Part shown: positions 6,924-13,489 of the stretch, one piece after another
Layout of the letters: the number at the start of each line of letters is the position of its first letter
Numbering within the stretch: the stretch's first letter is position 1
NCBI GenBank assembly: GCA_002713555.1
Contig: PATG01000089.1
Coordinates: 10,660-33,715 of the forward strand
DNA length: 23,056 bases
From: Planctomycetaceae bacterium
Lineage (GTDB): Bacteria; Planctomycetota; Planctomycetia; Pirellulales; Lacipirellulaceae
Reading direction: 5' to 3'
Position numbers and translations under genes: made by a program
Notes under the pieces: generated by a model
What the model saw: the letters and a program-made list of their open reading frames with translations, nothing else
Databases searched by the model: none
What the model was told of the DNA's origin: nothing

Positions 6924-7982
6924 TTATTCTTCTAAGGCGGCAAACTGCTGCTCGAGTCCGAGACTGATTGCCAATTGTTTCAGACTCTCGAGGTGCCAAT
7001 CCTGTAAAGACATTCCCTGGCTATGGGCCTGCTGCTCGTTCTCGTGTTCGATCTCGCCTGGCAGGTAGATCCTGTCGACTCCTTGTATCTTGCGAGAACT
7101 ACGAATCCGCTTGATTAACCCGTCGATCCTTTGATCATAAACGTTCCGGGGCATGAAAGACTCGACGTCCACAGCGATAAAATTGTAACCTTGATCGGAG
7201 ACTTGATCGGCCTGCTTGGCCCAATCTTTGATATCGCTAGTCAGTGAAGCCCCTGTAAGAACACCTGCCAGTACTTCAACCATGACGGCCAATCCGTAAC
7301 CTTTGTGGCCGCTCATTGGTAACAGTGCCCCACTCCGCTCCAGGTAGTCGAGCGGGTCGGTAGTGGCAGCCCCCACAGAATCCATGATCCATCCCGTGGG
7401 TATGTCTTCCCCCTTTTTGCCGGCAATCTCAACCTTACTCCCTGCGGCCGTACTGCACGCCATGTCCAACACAATGGGCGGTTCGTTGCCTGCTGGCGCG
7501 CCGAATGCAAAAGGATTATTACCCGATGATTTTTCGCACGATCCAGTCACCGCCATGACAGGGTTAGTGTTGTTTGTGATCAACCCGATCATGCCGGCAC
7601 GAGCAAACATCAAGGCATAGGCACCAAGTGCACCGAGGTGGTTTCCTCGACGAACTCCAGCAAGGCCAACGCCGCATTTACGAGCTTTCTCCATCGCAAT
7701 CTGCACGCCTTGGTAAGCCGCCAAGTGTCCCAGCGCACCCTGGGCATCGATCATGGACCAGGCCGGACCCTCGTCAACGATCTCAGGTTTTGCCTGCGGA
7801 TCAACCCCACCGCCTTGTACGTGACGAACCAACGCTGGAATGAGTCGGGTTGCGTGACTGGTTATGCCCCGCATTTCGCACTGAACAATAATTTCAGCAG
7901 CGAGACGCGCGTCCTCCTCAGCAAACCCAATCGATTCAAAGATACTGCAACAAAACGCCTCAAGAGTTGGTTGTGTAATCAT
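6924..7982 (-). CDS. Ldh2-family NAD(P)-dependent oxidoreductase (malate / L-lactate / ureidoglycolate dehydrogenase type)
   Basis: 352 residues, the normal length for the family. Conserved features visible are EMRGITSHATRLIP around H43 and R46 (the family usually has S-H-G here), the active-site H115 in RRGNHLGALGAYA, the NTNP block at 138-141, GNNPFAFGAP at 154-163, the LDMACSTAAGSKVEIA segment at 172-187, and LPMSGHKGYGLA at 221-232. Members oxidise small 2-hydroxy acids or reduce 2-keto acids and delta-1-piperideine/pyrroline carboxylates with NAD(P)(H); sequence alone does not pick the substrate. Start ATG at 7982 is preceded by a weak GATGAGAT. It is the first gene of a minus-strand pair with the alcohol dehydrogenase. 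A long non-coding stretch lies upstream. Confidence 0.93.
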   Translation of the reverse strand: MITQPTLEAFCCSIFESIGFAEEDARLAAEIIVQCEMRGITSHATRLIPALVRHVQGGGVDPQAKPEIVDEGPAWSMIDAQGALGHLAAYQGVQIAMEKARKCGVGLAGVRRGNHLGALGAYALMFARAGMIGLITNNTNPVMAVTGSCEKSSGNNPFAFGAPAGNEPPIVLDMACSTAAGSKVEIAGKKGEDIPTGWIMDSVGAATTDPLDYLERSGALLPMSGHKGYGLAVMVEVLAGVLTGASLTSDIKDWAKQADQVSDQGYNFIAVDVESFMPRNVYDQRIDGLIKRIRSSRKIQGVDRIYLPGEIEHENEQQAHSQGMSLQDWHLESLKQLAISLGLEQQFAALEE

Positions 7983-8468
7983 ACAATCTCATCGATAAAA
8001 GGGGCGAGTAACTATTTTGTGGAAAATGTCTAATGCAAATCCCTGCCAGAAAGGATTCAGAGTTCCATCGAGACTATTCTGCGTCAGAGACGTACAACGT
8101 ACAAAAAGGAACACGAGAGCAAATTATTACCTCGCTCGAATTCCTACAGACCTATCGAGTTTTCCTGTGATCCGATAGCACACAGTCCAGCACGCATTCA
8201 AGTAATTGATACTATGGACAGCATCATTATGACGACATTCAAAAAGTTTACAAGGCAAGAAGCACTACGAGTGTGTTCTGGAATAATCGGTTGTTACTTT
8301 AGCCCGGGTCGGAGCGTGAATCCCTTAGTATTCATTGTGCCGTAGACGGCACCACAAAATACACTTGACTGTCGCATAGATTACCAACACCTTTTCGCAC
8401 TGCAGTTATTCTACAAACTGCTCATGCCCCTCCTTCTACCCTCTACTGGTATTATCGGCTCTCCTTAC
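7983..8468. other. Non-coding gap, nothing recognisable
   Basis: 486 bp without a convincing gene on either strand. The minus strand just beyond the ModB remnant stop shows only short closed frames, and no RNA gene, clear terminator or repeat was found. The 5' part should contain the promoter of the Ldh2-type gene. The rest may be decayed sequence continuous with the pseudogenes at 8469-8868, but I could not recognise any protein in it. Confidence 0.5.
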
Positions 8469-8719
8469 CTAGAGCGTCAGATGGCGCGACCCCCAGCGCC
8501 GAGTAATCATCAATACCATAATCGCGGCGAAGATCATGATGAACGAGACCGCGACCGCGCCTCCCAAGTTGCCAATGCTTAGCTCCAAGAAAACACTGGT
8601 CGAGAGTACCTCGGTCTTCCCCGTGTGGCGCCCGCAAAGACCAACAGCGGCCCGAACTCTCCCAACGATCGGGCCCACGCCAGCGTAGCTACGGCAAGTA
8701 GACCCCCTACACTGAGGCC
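8469..8719 (-). pseudogene. ModB-type ABC transporter permease, C-terminal remnant with frameshift
   Basis: Reading the minus strand from about 8719 gives GLSVGGLLAVATLAWARSLGEFGPLLVFAG. In it ARSLGEFGP is the EAA-loop region of molybdate/tungstate/sulfate-type permeases. Near 8617-8624 the frame breaks. One base lower the next frame continues as KTEVLSTSVFLELSIGNLGG and a last hydrophobic helix (VAVSFIMIFAAIMVLMI), ending in a stop at 8469. A single missing A in CGGGGAAGACC would explain the break. Only about the last 80 residues of a roughly 220-270-residue permease remain. There is no binding-protein or ATPase partner nearby. A decayed gene is the simplest reading; a sequencing error would explain the frameshift but not the missing N-terminus. 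Confidence 0.8.
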
Positions 8720-8868
8720 AGCAGATACTTGGGAATGTATTCTTCCCAGGCTTGAACCGTTTTGGTTAACGTAGGCTTGTTGTTATCACCGAACTGGTAT
8801 TCCTAAGCGTAACGACCCACCAGTAGGGTCAGCTTCACGTTAACTAATTGCTTGAGTACTGTTTCTAT
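8710..8868 (-). pseudogene. Uracil-DNA glycosylase superfamily fragment with in-frame stop
   Basis: The minus strand reads LVNVKLTLLVGRYA, stop, EYQFGDNNKPTLTKTVQAW and EEYIPKYLL. This matches the C-terminal third of the bacterial uracil-DNA-glycosylase-family protein, whose members I recall as 'LPNIELTLLVGQYAQ.Y.LGD...TLTETVR.WREYLP.YLPLPHPSPRN'. The stop is TAG at 8803-8805 exactly where the family has Gln (CAG), a one-base change. The conserved HPSPRN end is missing because the sequence passes straight into the ModB remnant. Nothing of the N-terminal glycosylase motif was found upstream. This is a dead fragment of about 55 codons. The match rests on memory of the family, not on a search, but runs without gaps across the fragment. 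Confidence 0.7.
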
Positions 8869-8914
8869 TCGGGGCTGGGCACCTGGAGCGCTTCGGTGCC
8901 CGAACGTTTGAAAT

Positions 8915-8932
8915 ATCCGGGCTAGCTCGGAT
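8915..8932. repeat. 18-bp near-perfect palindrome downstream of the diadenylate cyclase gene
   Basis: ATCCGGGCTAGCTCGGAT is self-complementary except for one base pair (G opposite T when folded). It begins 1 bp beyond the stop codon of the diadenylate cyclase gene. The GAAATATCCGGG at 8910 is echoed by GAAATATTCGGG at 8938, which lies in the gene's last codons. As RNA it could form a short hairpin at the 3' end of the message, but only a weak T-rich stretch follows, so a classical terminator is not clear. Confidence 0.5.
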
Positions 8933-8933
8933 G

Positions 8934-9893
8934 TTATGAAATATTCGGGTTCGGCCTCTGGTCTTTAGGAATCGACGGATCGTACTCAAAGTCCTTCCAC
9001 TTCATTGCGCGACGGAATGGCTCGATGCGGAGCATGACCTCGCCATTTTGAAAGAGGCGCACTGTGCCGTTGGATTCGCTGACCGTAATTGCGATGGCCT
9101 TGGTAGCACGACTGATGGCAGCAGCAGCCCAATGCCGCGCTCCCAGTCCTTTGCTAAGAGCAATATCCGCTGCAGGGGCCGATACATATTGGCAGGCTGC
9201 TATAACCGATCCATCGGCGGCCACAATGAGCGCACCATCCAATTGGGCAATCTCCTTGATGGATTCGCGAACCTTTGCATCTGTTAGCTGACGTTCACTG
9301 GCGCTATACCCCCGTACGGGGTCAAATCCTAATGGATGACAATGTTTTAAGACTTTGCGGTGTTCACCTACTACAAAAAGCGTGCCCACCGGTTTGCCTT
9401 CGCGACCTTCACGACCAATGGCAACTGCAAGATCAACGGCCGTTTTAAGTGTTTGGGTGGGTATTTTCGTTTCGAGTTGACGCAAATCATGGACGGTCAA
9501 ACGGCCCAGGTGTTCGTCCAGCCGTATCACACTGATCGAATCAATGGTGCCCACCTCAAAACCGCTGTAGAGAGCAACCACACTGGCTTGGGGTGCAATC
9601 AAGTCCTCAGCCACCCCTTCCAGGAGCGACTGGGTCAGGCGCTCATAGACCGGGCTATCGGGGATATTGAGTGCGATTGTATCAAAACCAAAATCTTCTG
9701 CCTTACTCAAATGCTGGTGCCTTTCACTGGCTACCAACACGTGCTGCTTACCGGTGGCCTGCCGAAGTTTTTCCCAATCGGTTGACCCTTCAAGCAAAAA
9801 AAGCAAGGCATCGGCATCTTCACGTTTGGCCAATTGAGAAGCAATATCGCAAAAAGCTTCGAGTTGATCCGTAAACTTGATCGAAGGCGCCAT
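8934..9893 (-). CDS. dacZ: Diadenylate cyclase, DacZ-like (PK_C-like domain + DAC/DisA_N domain)
   Basis: 319 residues; ATG at 9893 has AGGA 6 nt upstream. Residues ~5-100 form an alpha/beta domain. Residues ~101-200 carry SVVALYSGFEVGTIDSISVI (104-123), EHLGRLT (127-133), DLAVAIGREGREGKPVGTLF (154-173) and GFDPVRGY (189-196). Residues ~200-292 hold the DAC core, with DGALIVAADG from 219 (the D-G-A motif) and KGLGARHWAAAAIS at 248-261. The substrate-binding motif of DisA/CdaA, R-H-R, reads R253-H254-W255. This layout is that of DacZ, the archaeal-type soluble diadenylate cyclase with an N-terminal pyruvate-kinase-C-like region, rather than DisA (no helix-hairpin-helix) or CdaA (no membrane helices). 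It should convert two ATP to c-di-AMP in the cytosol. No c-di-AMP phosphodiesterase or receptor is seen nearby. The upstream gene on this strand is the 557-residue exported protein. Confidence 0.85.
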   Translation of the reverse strand: MAPSIKFTDQLEAFCDIASQLAKREDADALLFLLEGSTDWEKLRQATGKQHVLVASERHQHLSKAEDFGFDTIALNIPDSPVYERLTQSLLEGVAEDLIAPQASVVALYSGFEVGTIDSISVIRLDEHLGRLTVHDLRQLETKIPTQTLKTAVDLAVAIGREGREGKPVGTLFVVGEHRKVLKHCHPLGFDPVRGYSASERQLTDAKVRESIKEIAQLDGALIVAADGSVIAACQYVSAPAADIALSKGLGARHWAAAAISRATKAIAITVSESNGTVRLFQNGEVMLRIEPFRRAMKWKDFEYDPSIPKDQRPNPNIS

Positions 9894-10078
9894 GGGGTCC
9901 TGTTGATTCTTCCTGCCAAAGAAACCTAAGACTCATTAGGGCCTAAACCTGTGGGGCAATACTGGGCTCAATTCGCTCCCACCTCGCACAGCATTCTTGA
10001 GTCTTAGAATATTTACCACGTCGTGTGGTATGCAATTTAATGCAGAAGGCTTGAAATTTCAATGGAGCACTAGCCGAG

Positions 10079-11752
10079 TTAGCGTCGCATTGAGGCTTCG
10101 CTCGATCGCCTTAGCTTGGCAGCCAATGTCGGCGTATTGGGAGGATCATGTGGCTCAAACACCAAGCGGTTGTAGAGCAGGAGGGCATGAATTGCGTGTC
10201 CGAGCGGTCCTGATTCCCAATTTTTATAGCGATTGTTGTGCATGATGTTGGCCAAATAATTCACCGCTTTGACCGTACGCCAATGATGAAGCTGTTTTTC
10301 GTTGGCAGCGTACAGCAACCACTCCAAGATATGGCCAGTGGTCTTAAGTTTGCGATCTATGCTCTCTTCGTTACCTGGACCCCGAAACCACTCGGTACTC
10401 AAGCTACCATCCCCGTTTTGCAGACGGTATGCATATTGCTGATAGCGACTCACAAATTTTTTGGCTTTCAGGTATTCTCCATCAATCGGCTCCCCGCGCT
10501 TTTCACGTGTCTTATAAGCTAGCGTCAAGCCCGACAAGCGGTGTGTTCCTCCACAGGCGGCACCTCGGATTGGCTGACGTATCTCTTCAGAAATCAGACG
10601 CGGTATATCCCACTGCATCCCCTGATCATTCACCCAAGTCGTATCGGAGTTGAGATAATGCATCAGCCCAATCAGTTTGAATGTAAGCTCTGTACGAGGA
10701 TAGCAAGTTTCCATTTCCATCCGAATCAGGTCAGCAATTACGTAGTCCTGTTCGTCAACTCGCATTGGGTAGTCGCGATTCACACTCGCCTGGGCCAACA
10801 TGGCAAGCAATTGCCCCCGGTGCCCTTGCAAGGCGGGTCCCACTCGCACACGTAGTTTGCCTTCGTCATTGACGTACATCAGGCTACGCCGTTTGCAGGA
10901 TTGGTTAAAACAAAGCCAACCCACGGCCGTAATGGGATCCCCTTGAGGTCCACCTTGTAAAACTTTGCTGTGTACTTCGTAGGCCAAGATCCCATGCATG
11001 ACTTCCCATGGGCTGCGGTCGCGAGTATTGAGTGGACGGTTGTAGTAGTGCGTCAATACTCGCCGAACCTTCTTACGTAAGTTTTTTTGGTTGTTTGTAA
11101 GGGGCTCAAGATCCACATCATCCGGTGATGGAGCAGGCTCCACTTTTTTCTTTGTCGGTGAAGGAATCGTGGCAGCTACTTCAGATGGTGATTCTTGTTT
11201 TTTATTTTGTGTTTTGGCCGGAAGTGGCTGAGAATCTTTTTTTCGTGTCTGGGGAGGAGTTCGCTGAGGCAAACGTCGAGAGGATCGTATCCGTAAAGCC
11301 ACTTTTTCGGTCGGCTTGCGGGACTCGTCTGCCTGTGGGGTTGGTTCAGCAACCGGTTGTTCTGAAATTGCTGTGCTTTTTTTTGGCGCAACCCATTTGC
11401 GAAAAGGCGAAACACGAGATGCCTGGTCGGATGTTTTGGGGTTGGATGTTTTGGATTGACTCTGCAACTCTGGGATCGTATCGCGCGGATTTTTATCGTT
11501 TGCTAGATCACTGCTACCCAAGAAATCGATCACCGTGGCTTGCCATTCCAGATTATGCTGCGGCACATGGGCATCGAGAGTCGAAGGGGATCTAAAAAGG
11601 TGATCACTAGCTTCACCCACTGCGCCCATACCCTGGACAAACACTAGGATTGCTGTCCCCAGCGCGCAGCCTATCTGGCATTTCAGGCCATATCGTGGCA
11701 ACCAGCGTGATAACACGAATCTTCCCCCCCAGAATCTATCAACTTTTCTCAA
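10079..11752 (-). CDS. Large exported planctomycete-type protein with Pro/Lys-rich linker and helical C-terminal domain
   Basis: Up to 557 residues. The 5' end has no ATG: the longest reading starts at TTG (11752), while GTG at 11716 has GGGGAAG just upstream and gives a better signal sequence (basic RWLPRYGLK, then IGCALGTAILVFVQGMGAVGEA). Residues ~95-215 are low-complexity, rich in Pro, Lys, Ser, Gln and Thr. Residues ~225-540 are a compact, well-conserved-looking domain: HYYNRPLNTRDRSPWEVMHG, VGWLCFNQSCKRRSL, RVRVGPALQGHRGQLLAM, CYPRTELTFKLIGLMHYL, WDIPRLISEEIRQPIRGAAC-GGTHRLSGL, DGSLSTEWFRGPG and LKTTGHILEWLLYA. The G-G-T-H-R-L and T-T-G-H-I-L-E-W helices suggest an alpha/alpha-barrel like those of prenyltransferase/glycoside enzymes, but this is a guess. 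I recall close homologues only from planctomycetes. Function unknown. Confidence 0.85.
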   Translation of the reverse strand: MRKVDRFWGGRFVLSRWLPRYGLKCQIGCALGTAILVFVQGMGAVGEASDHLFRSPSTLDAHVPQHNLEWQATVIDFLGSSDLANDKNPRDTIPELQSQSKTSNPKTSDQASRVSPFRKWVAPKKSTAISEQPVAEPTPQADESRKPTEKVALRIRSSRRLPQRTPPQTRKKDSQPLPAKTQNKKQESPSEVAATIPSPTKKKVEPAPSPDDVDLEPLTNNQKNLRKKVRRVLTHYYNRPLNTRDRSPWEVMHGILAYEVHSKVLQGGPQGDPITAVGWLCFNQSCKRRSLMYVNDEGKLRVRVGPALQGHRGQLLAMLAQASVNRDYPMRVDEQDYVIADLIRMEMETCYPRTELTFKLIGLMHYLNSDTTWVNDQGMQWDIPRLISEEIRQPIRGAACGGTHRLSGLTLAYKTREKRGEPIDGEYLKAKKFVSRYQQYAYRLQNGDGSLSTEWFRGPGNEESIDRKLKTTGHILEWLLYAANEKQLHHWRTVKAVNYLANIMHNNRYKNWESGPLGHAIHALLLYNRLVFEPHDPPNTPTLAAKLRRSSEASMRR

Positions 11753-12090
11753 GGCTGTATCAACATGGTGGGCCGGGAGCAGGCAGATCTATCTGCCTTA
11801 AGATTCTGATAACCGCCAATGTCCAATCTACATTTACCGTAAATGCACCCGGTCCGATGAAGTTGGTATCGGGAAAGAAGCGGCAGATATTTACCAAGAA
11901 AACCGAACTTTCGGGCATTCGAAAAGATGCCGGGCACCCAGCAATCTTCATAAAAGAGGTCTGCCGTAGTCGGGCTAGCAATTGTGCCTGATGCTAGCTA
12001 GCAAGTGGGCGAATCCGATACTCAAGAAACATCTCCCAGCATGAAAGGCTCATCCAGAACCAGCCGAGAATAGGTGATCTATAAAAAAGC
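11753..12090. promoter_or_regulatory. Intergenic region with two perfect palindromes
   Basis: 338 bp between the HEAT-repeat lipoprotein stop and the exported protein start, both on the minus strand. It holds an inverted repeat AGGCAGAT-CT-ATCTGCCT at 11781-11798, about 30 bp before the TTG start at 11752, and a 12-bp perfect palindrome TGCTAGCTAGCA at 11992-12003. Another GCTAGC lies at 11974-11979. The first is well placed to be an operator or a 5'-leader hairpin for the exported-protein gene. No convincing gene is present on either strand. Confidence 0.45.
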
Positions 12091-12762
12091 CTAAAATGGA
12101 GACCAACTTTTGTTTTTACTGGCAACTGAGATTTCGGGCTGTTCGCTTTCGGCATAAGTTCGCCAAGCTGCTACATCGTTACCTAAATCCTGACCACTCA
12201 CTGCTTTCAATGCCTGCACGGCCGCGTATTGCATCGCGGGATCTCGGTCCCGGAGAGCGATTGCCAGTGCGGCTACGCTTTCGGTCGAAGGAATGCGTCC
12301 CAACGCGTCAATGGCTGCCAAGCGAACATCAAGCAATTCATCACGTTCTAGTACGTTCTGCAAAGCGCTCACCACAGACTCATCCGAACGTCCTCCCAAG
12401 CGACCACAACAGGTTATCCTGACATCCAGATCTTCGTCCTGCAAACCAGCAATCAGAACTTCTCGTGCTAAAGGAGTCGAGAATTCAGCAATCGATTCCT
12501 GAATGGCCAATCGAACTAGTGGATCGGGTTCGGTACGAATTTGGGTAGCCAGCTGCTCGGTAAGACGCTCTGCCTCCAAGCTATCGGCCTCATCTGCACT
12601 GTGGCCAATTTCCCGAATGGCAGCTACCCGCATGGCGGGTGTGATGATTGACGTACGTTGTTTTTTCTGAAGTGGCCAGGAAGAGCAGCCCAGGCTGCAA
12701 AACATAACCAACAGAACGGCAACGACTGACTTTTGCCGAAGATTTGTGCTTAAAGAATCCAT
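12091..12762 (-). CDS. HEAT-repeat lipoprotein
   Basis: 223 residues from ATG at 12762 (MDSLSTNLRQ). A longer reading from GTG at 12792 pushes the signal peptide inward and is less likely; neither start has a clear ribosome site. The hydrophobic segment VVAVLLVMFCSLGCSSWP ends in Cys like a lipoprotein signal. From about residue 75 there are four to five HEAT/armadillo-like helical repeats: REVLIAGLQDEDLDVRITCC, VVSALQNVLERDELLDVRLA, AIDALGRIPSTESVAALAIA and LRDRDPAMQYAAVQALKAVS. Such repeats are protein-binding scaffolds. The stop is 338 bp from the next minus-strand gene, so an operon is possible but unproven. The partner is unknown; the protein probably sits on the periplasmic side of a membrane. 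Confidence 0.85.
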   Translation of the reverse strand: MDSLSTNLRQKSVVAVLLVMFCSLGCSSWPLQKKQRTSIITPAMRVAAIREIGHSADEADSLEAERLTEQLATQIRTEPDPLVRLAIQESIAEFSTPLAREVLIAGLQDEDLDVRITCCGRLGGRSDESVVSALQNVLERDELLDVRLAAIDALGRIPSTESVAALAIALRDRDPAMQYAAVQALKAVSGQDLGNDVAAWRTYAESEQPEISVASKNKSWSPF

Positions 12763-13050
12763 AGAAAAATCAAATGGGGTGTCAAATTGCACCAGCCATG
12801 ACTGACTGAGACCTGAAAAAATAGCGGCGAGAAAAATAGCAAATCACCCAAAAAATCACCATGCCAACTTGGAGAAACACCAGGAACCCTGCTGCCAGGC
12901 CTGTCGGGTGCCCGCAAAAAGATCCAGAGAATTGAAACGGACTCCTGGCAATTGCCTGCCGAGAGACTCTGCGTAAACTGGGGCATGCCCCCACATCAAG
13001 TTTGCTAGCAAACACTTGATAGCAAGGCTGGAAATTCAAGAAAACAAAGG
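12763..13050. repeat. Palindrome-rich intergenic region
   Basis: This stretch upstream of the HEAT lipoprotein gene has no gene. It contains the perfect 12-bp palindrome GGGGCATGCCCC (12980-12991). Shortly after comes TTTGCTAGCAAA (13001-13012), flanked by ATCAAG (12995-13000) and CTTGAT (13015-13020). The outer and inner arms together could fold into an 11-bp stem with a 2-nt bulge. The MITE-like copy 2 begins 40 bp further on. No T-run follows either hairpin on the plus strand. Confidence 0.5.
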
Positions 13051-13059
13051 ACTTAAAAT
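13051..13059. repeat. Left target duplication of MITE-like copy 2
   Basis: ACTTAAAAT directly left of the element matches ACTTAATAT (13198-13206) directly right of it at 8 of 9 bases. This is the best evidence that the element arrived by transposition with a 9-bp duplication. Confidence 0.65.
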
Positions 13060-13197
13060 GGCTCTATTGAAAACTTATGTTGAACAGCCTATCTCGGTCT
13101 CAGGATCCTGCCCGAATCTGCAGGCAAGAGCCTGCAGTCCATGAGTTTCCCAGGCACCAAGTCAAATTTACCGAATTCGTACGTGTTCTACAGAGCC
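13060..13197. mobile_element. MITE-like element, copy 2 (138 bp, long form)
   Basis: The left end GGCTCTATTGAAAAC and the right end (reverse complement GGCTCTGTAGAACAC) are imperfect terminal inverted repeats matching those of copy 1. The shared internal blocks appear in the same order as in copy 1. It carries an additional 51 bp between the TATCTCGGT and CACCAAGTC blocks; CAGG at both edges of the extra piece suggests gain or loss by recombination between short direct repeats. The extra piece contains the hairpin at 13118-13137. The element ends 7 bp before the ATG of the small membrane protein, so it supplies that gene's immediate 5' region. Confidence 0.75.
13118..13137. repeat. Perfect hairpin in the extra segment of MITE copy 2
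   Basis: CTGCAGGC and GCCTGCAG form an 8-bp perfect stem around an AAGA loop. It lies inside the 51 bp that copy 1 lacks. Confidence 0.7.
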
Positions 13198-13204
13198 ACT
13201 TAAT

Positions 13205-13477
13205 ATGCTATTCGAAATCTTAGGTTGGGTACCTGCCGTCATTTTTCCCTCAGCAACGGTGGTACAACTCGCAAGTGTCCTCCGTGCACCCCGAGTAGAT
13301 GGGGTGAGCATGCCGACCTGGACTCTCTTTGGACTCGCCAATATTTGTTTGTATCTTTTCACCGAAAAATATCTGGCCCCACAGATGCTGATCGGAGTAC
13401 TCGGTACGGCCGTTTTCGATTTTGCCATCGTGGGTAGCATTTGGATCAAGAGGACTACTCGTAAAGCAGAAGCTTAG
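13205..13477 (+). CDS. Small membrane protein, three helices, SemiSWEET/PQ-loop-like
   Basis: 90 residues with three hydrophobic segments at about 3-24, 38-56 and 61-80, and a basic C-terminal tail (KRTTRKAEA). Between helices 1 and 2 the sequence PSATVVQLASVLRAPRVDGVSMPTW resembles the SemiSWEET pattern (P-x..Q, a basic stretch, then G-V-S-x-x-T-W; given here only as an alignment of short motifs). SemiSWEETs are three-helix half-transporters that dimerise to move sugars. The match is by pattern only, and a different small membrane family is possible. The ATG overlaps the target duplication of the adjacent MITE-like element and has only a weak AGAG upstream. The stop is 12 bp before the ABC permease gene, so the two are likely co-transcribed. 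Confidence 0.7.
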   Translation: MLFEILGWVPAVIFPSATVVQLASVLRAPRVDGVSMPTWTLFGLANICLYLFTEKYLAPQMLIGVLGTAVFDFAIVGSIWIKRTTRKAEA

Positions 13478-13489
13478 CCAAACTCATCA

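Noticed and set aside
9360..9785. Plus-strand open frame of 141 codons
   Set aside because: Lies entirely opposite the diadenylate cyclase gene; the minus-strand product is a recognised family.
11125..11595. Plus-strand open frame of 156 codons
   Set aside because: Antisense to the low-complexity Pro/Lys-rich part of the exported protein, which readily leaves the other strand open.
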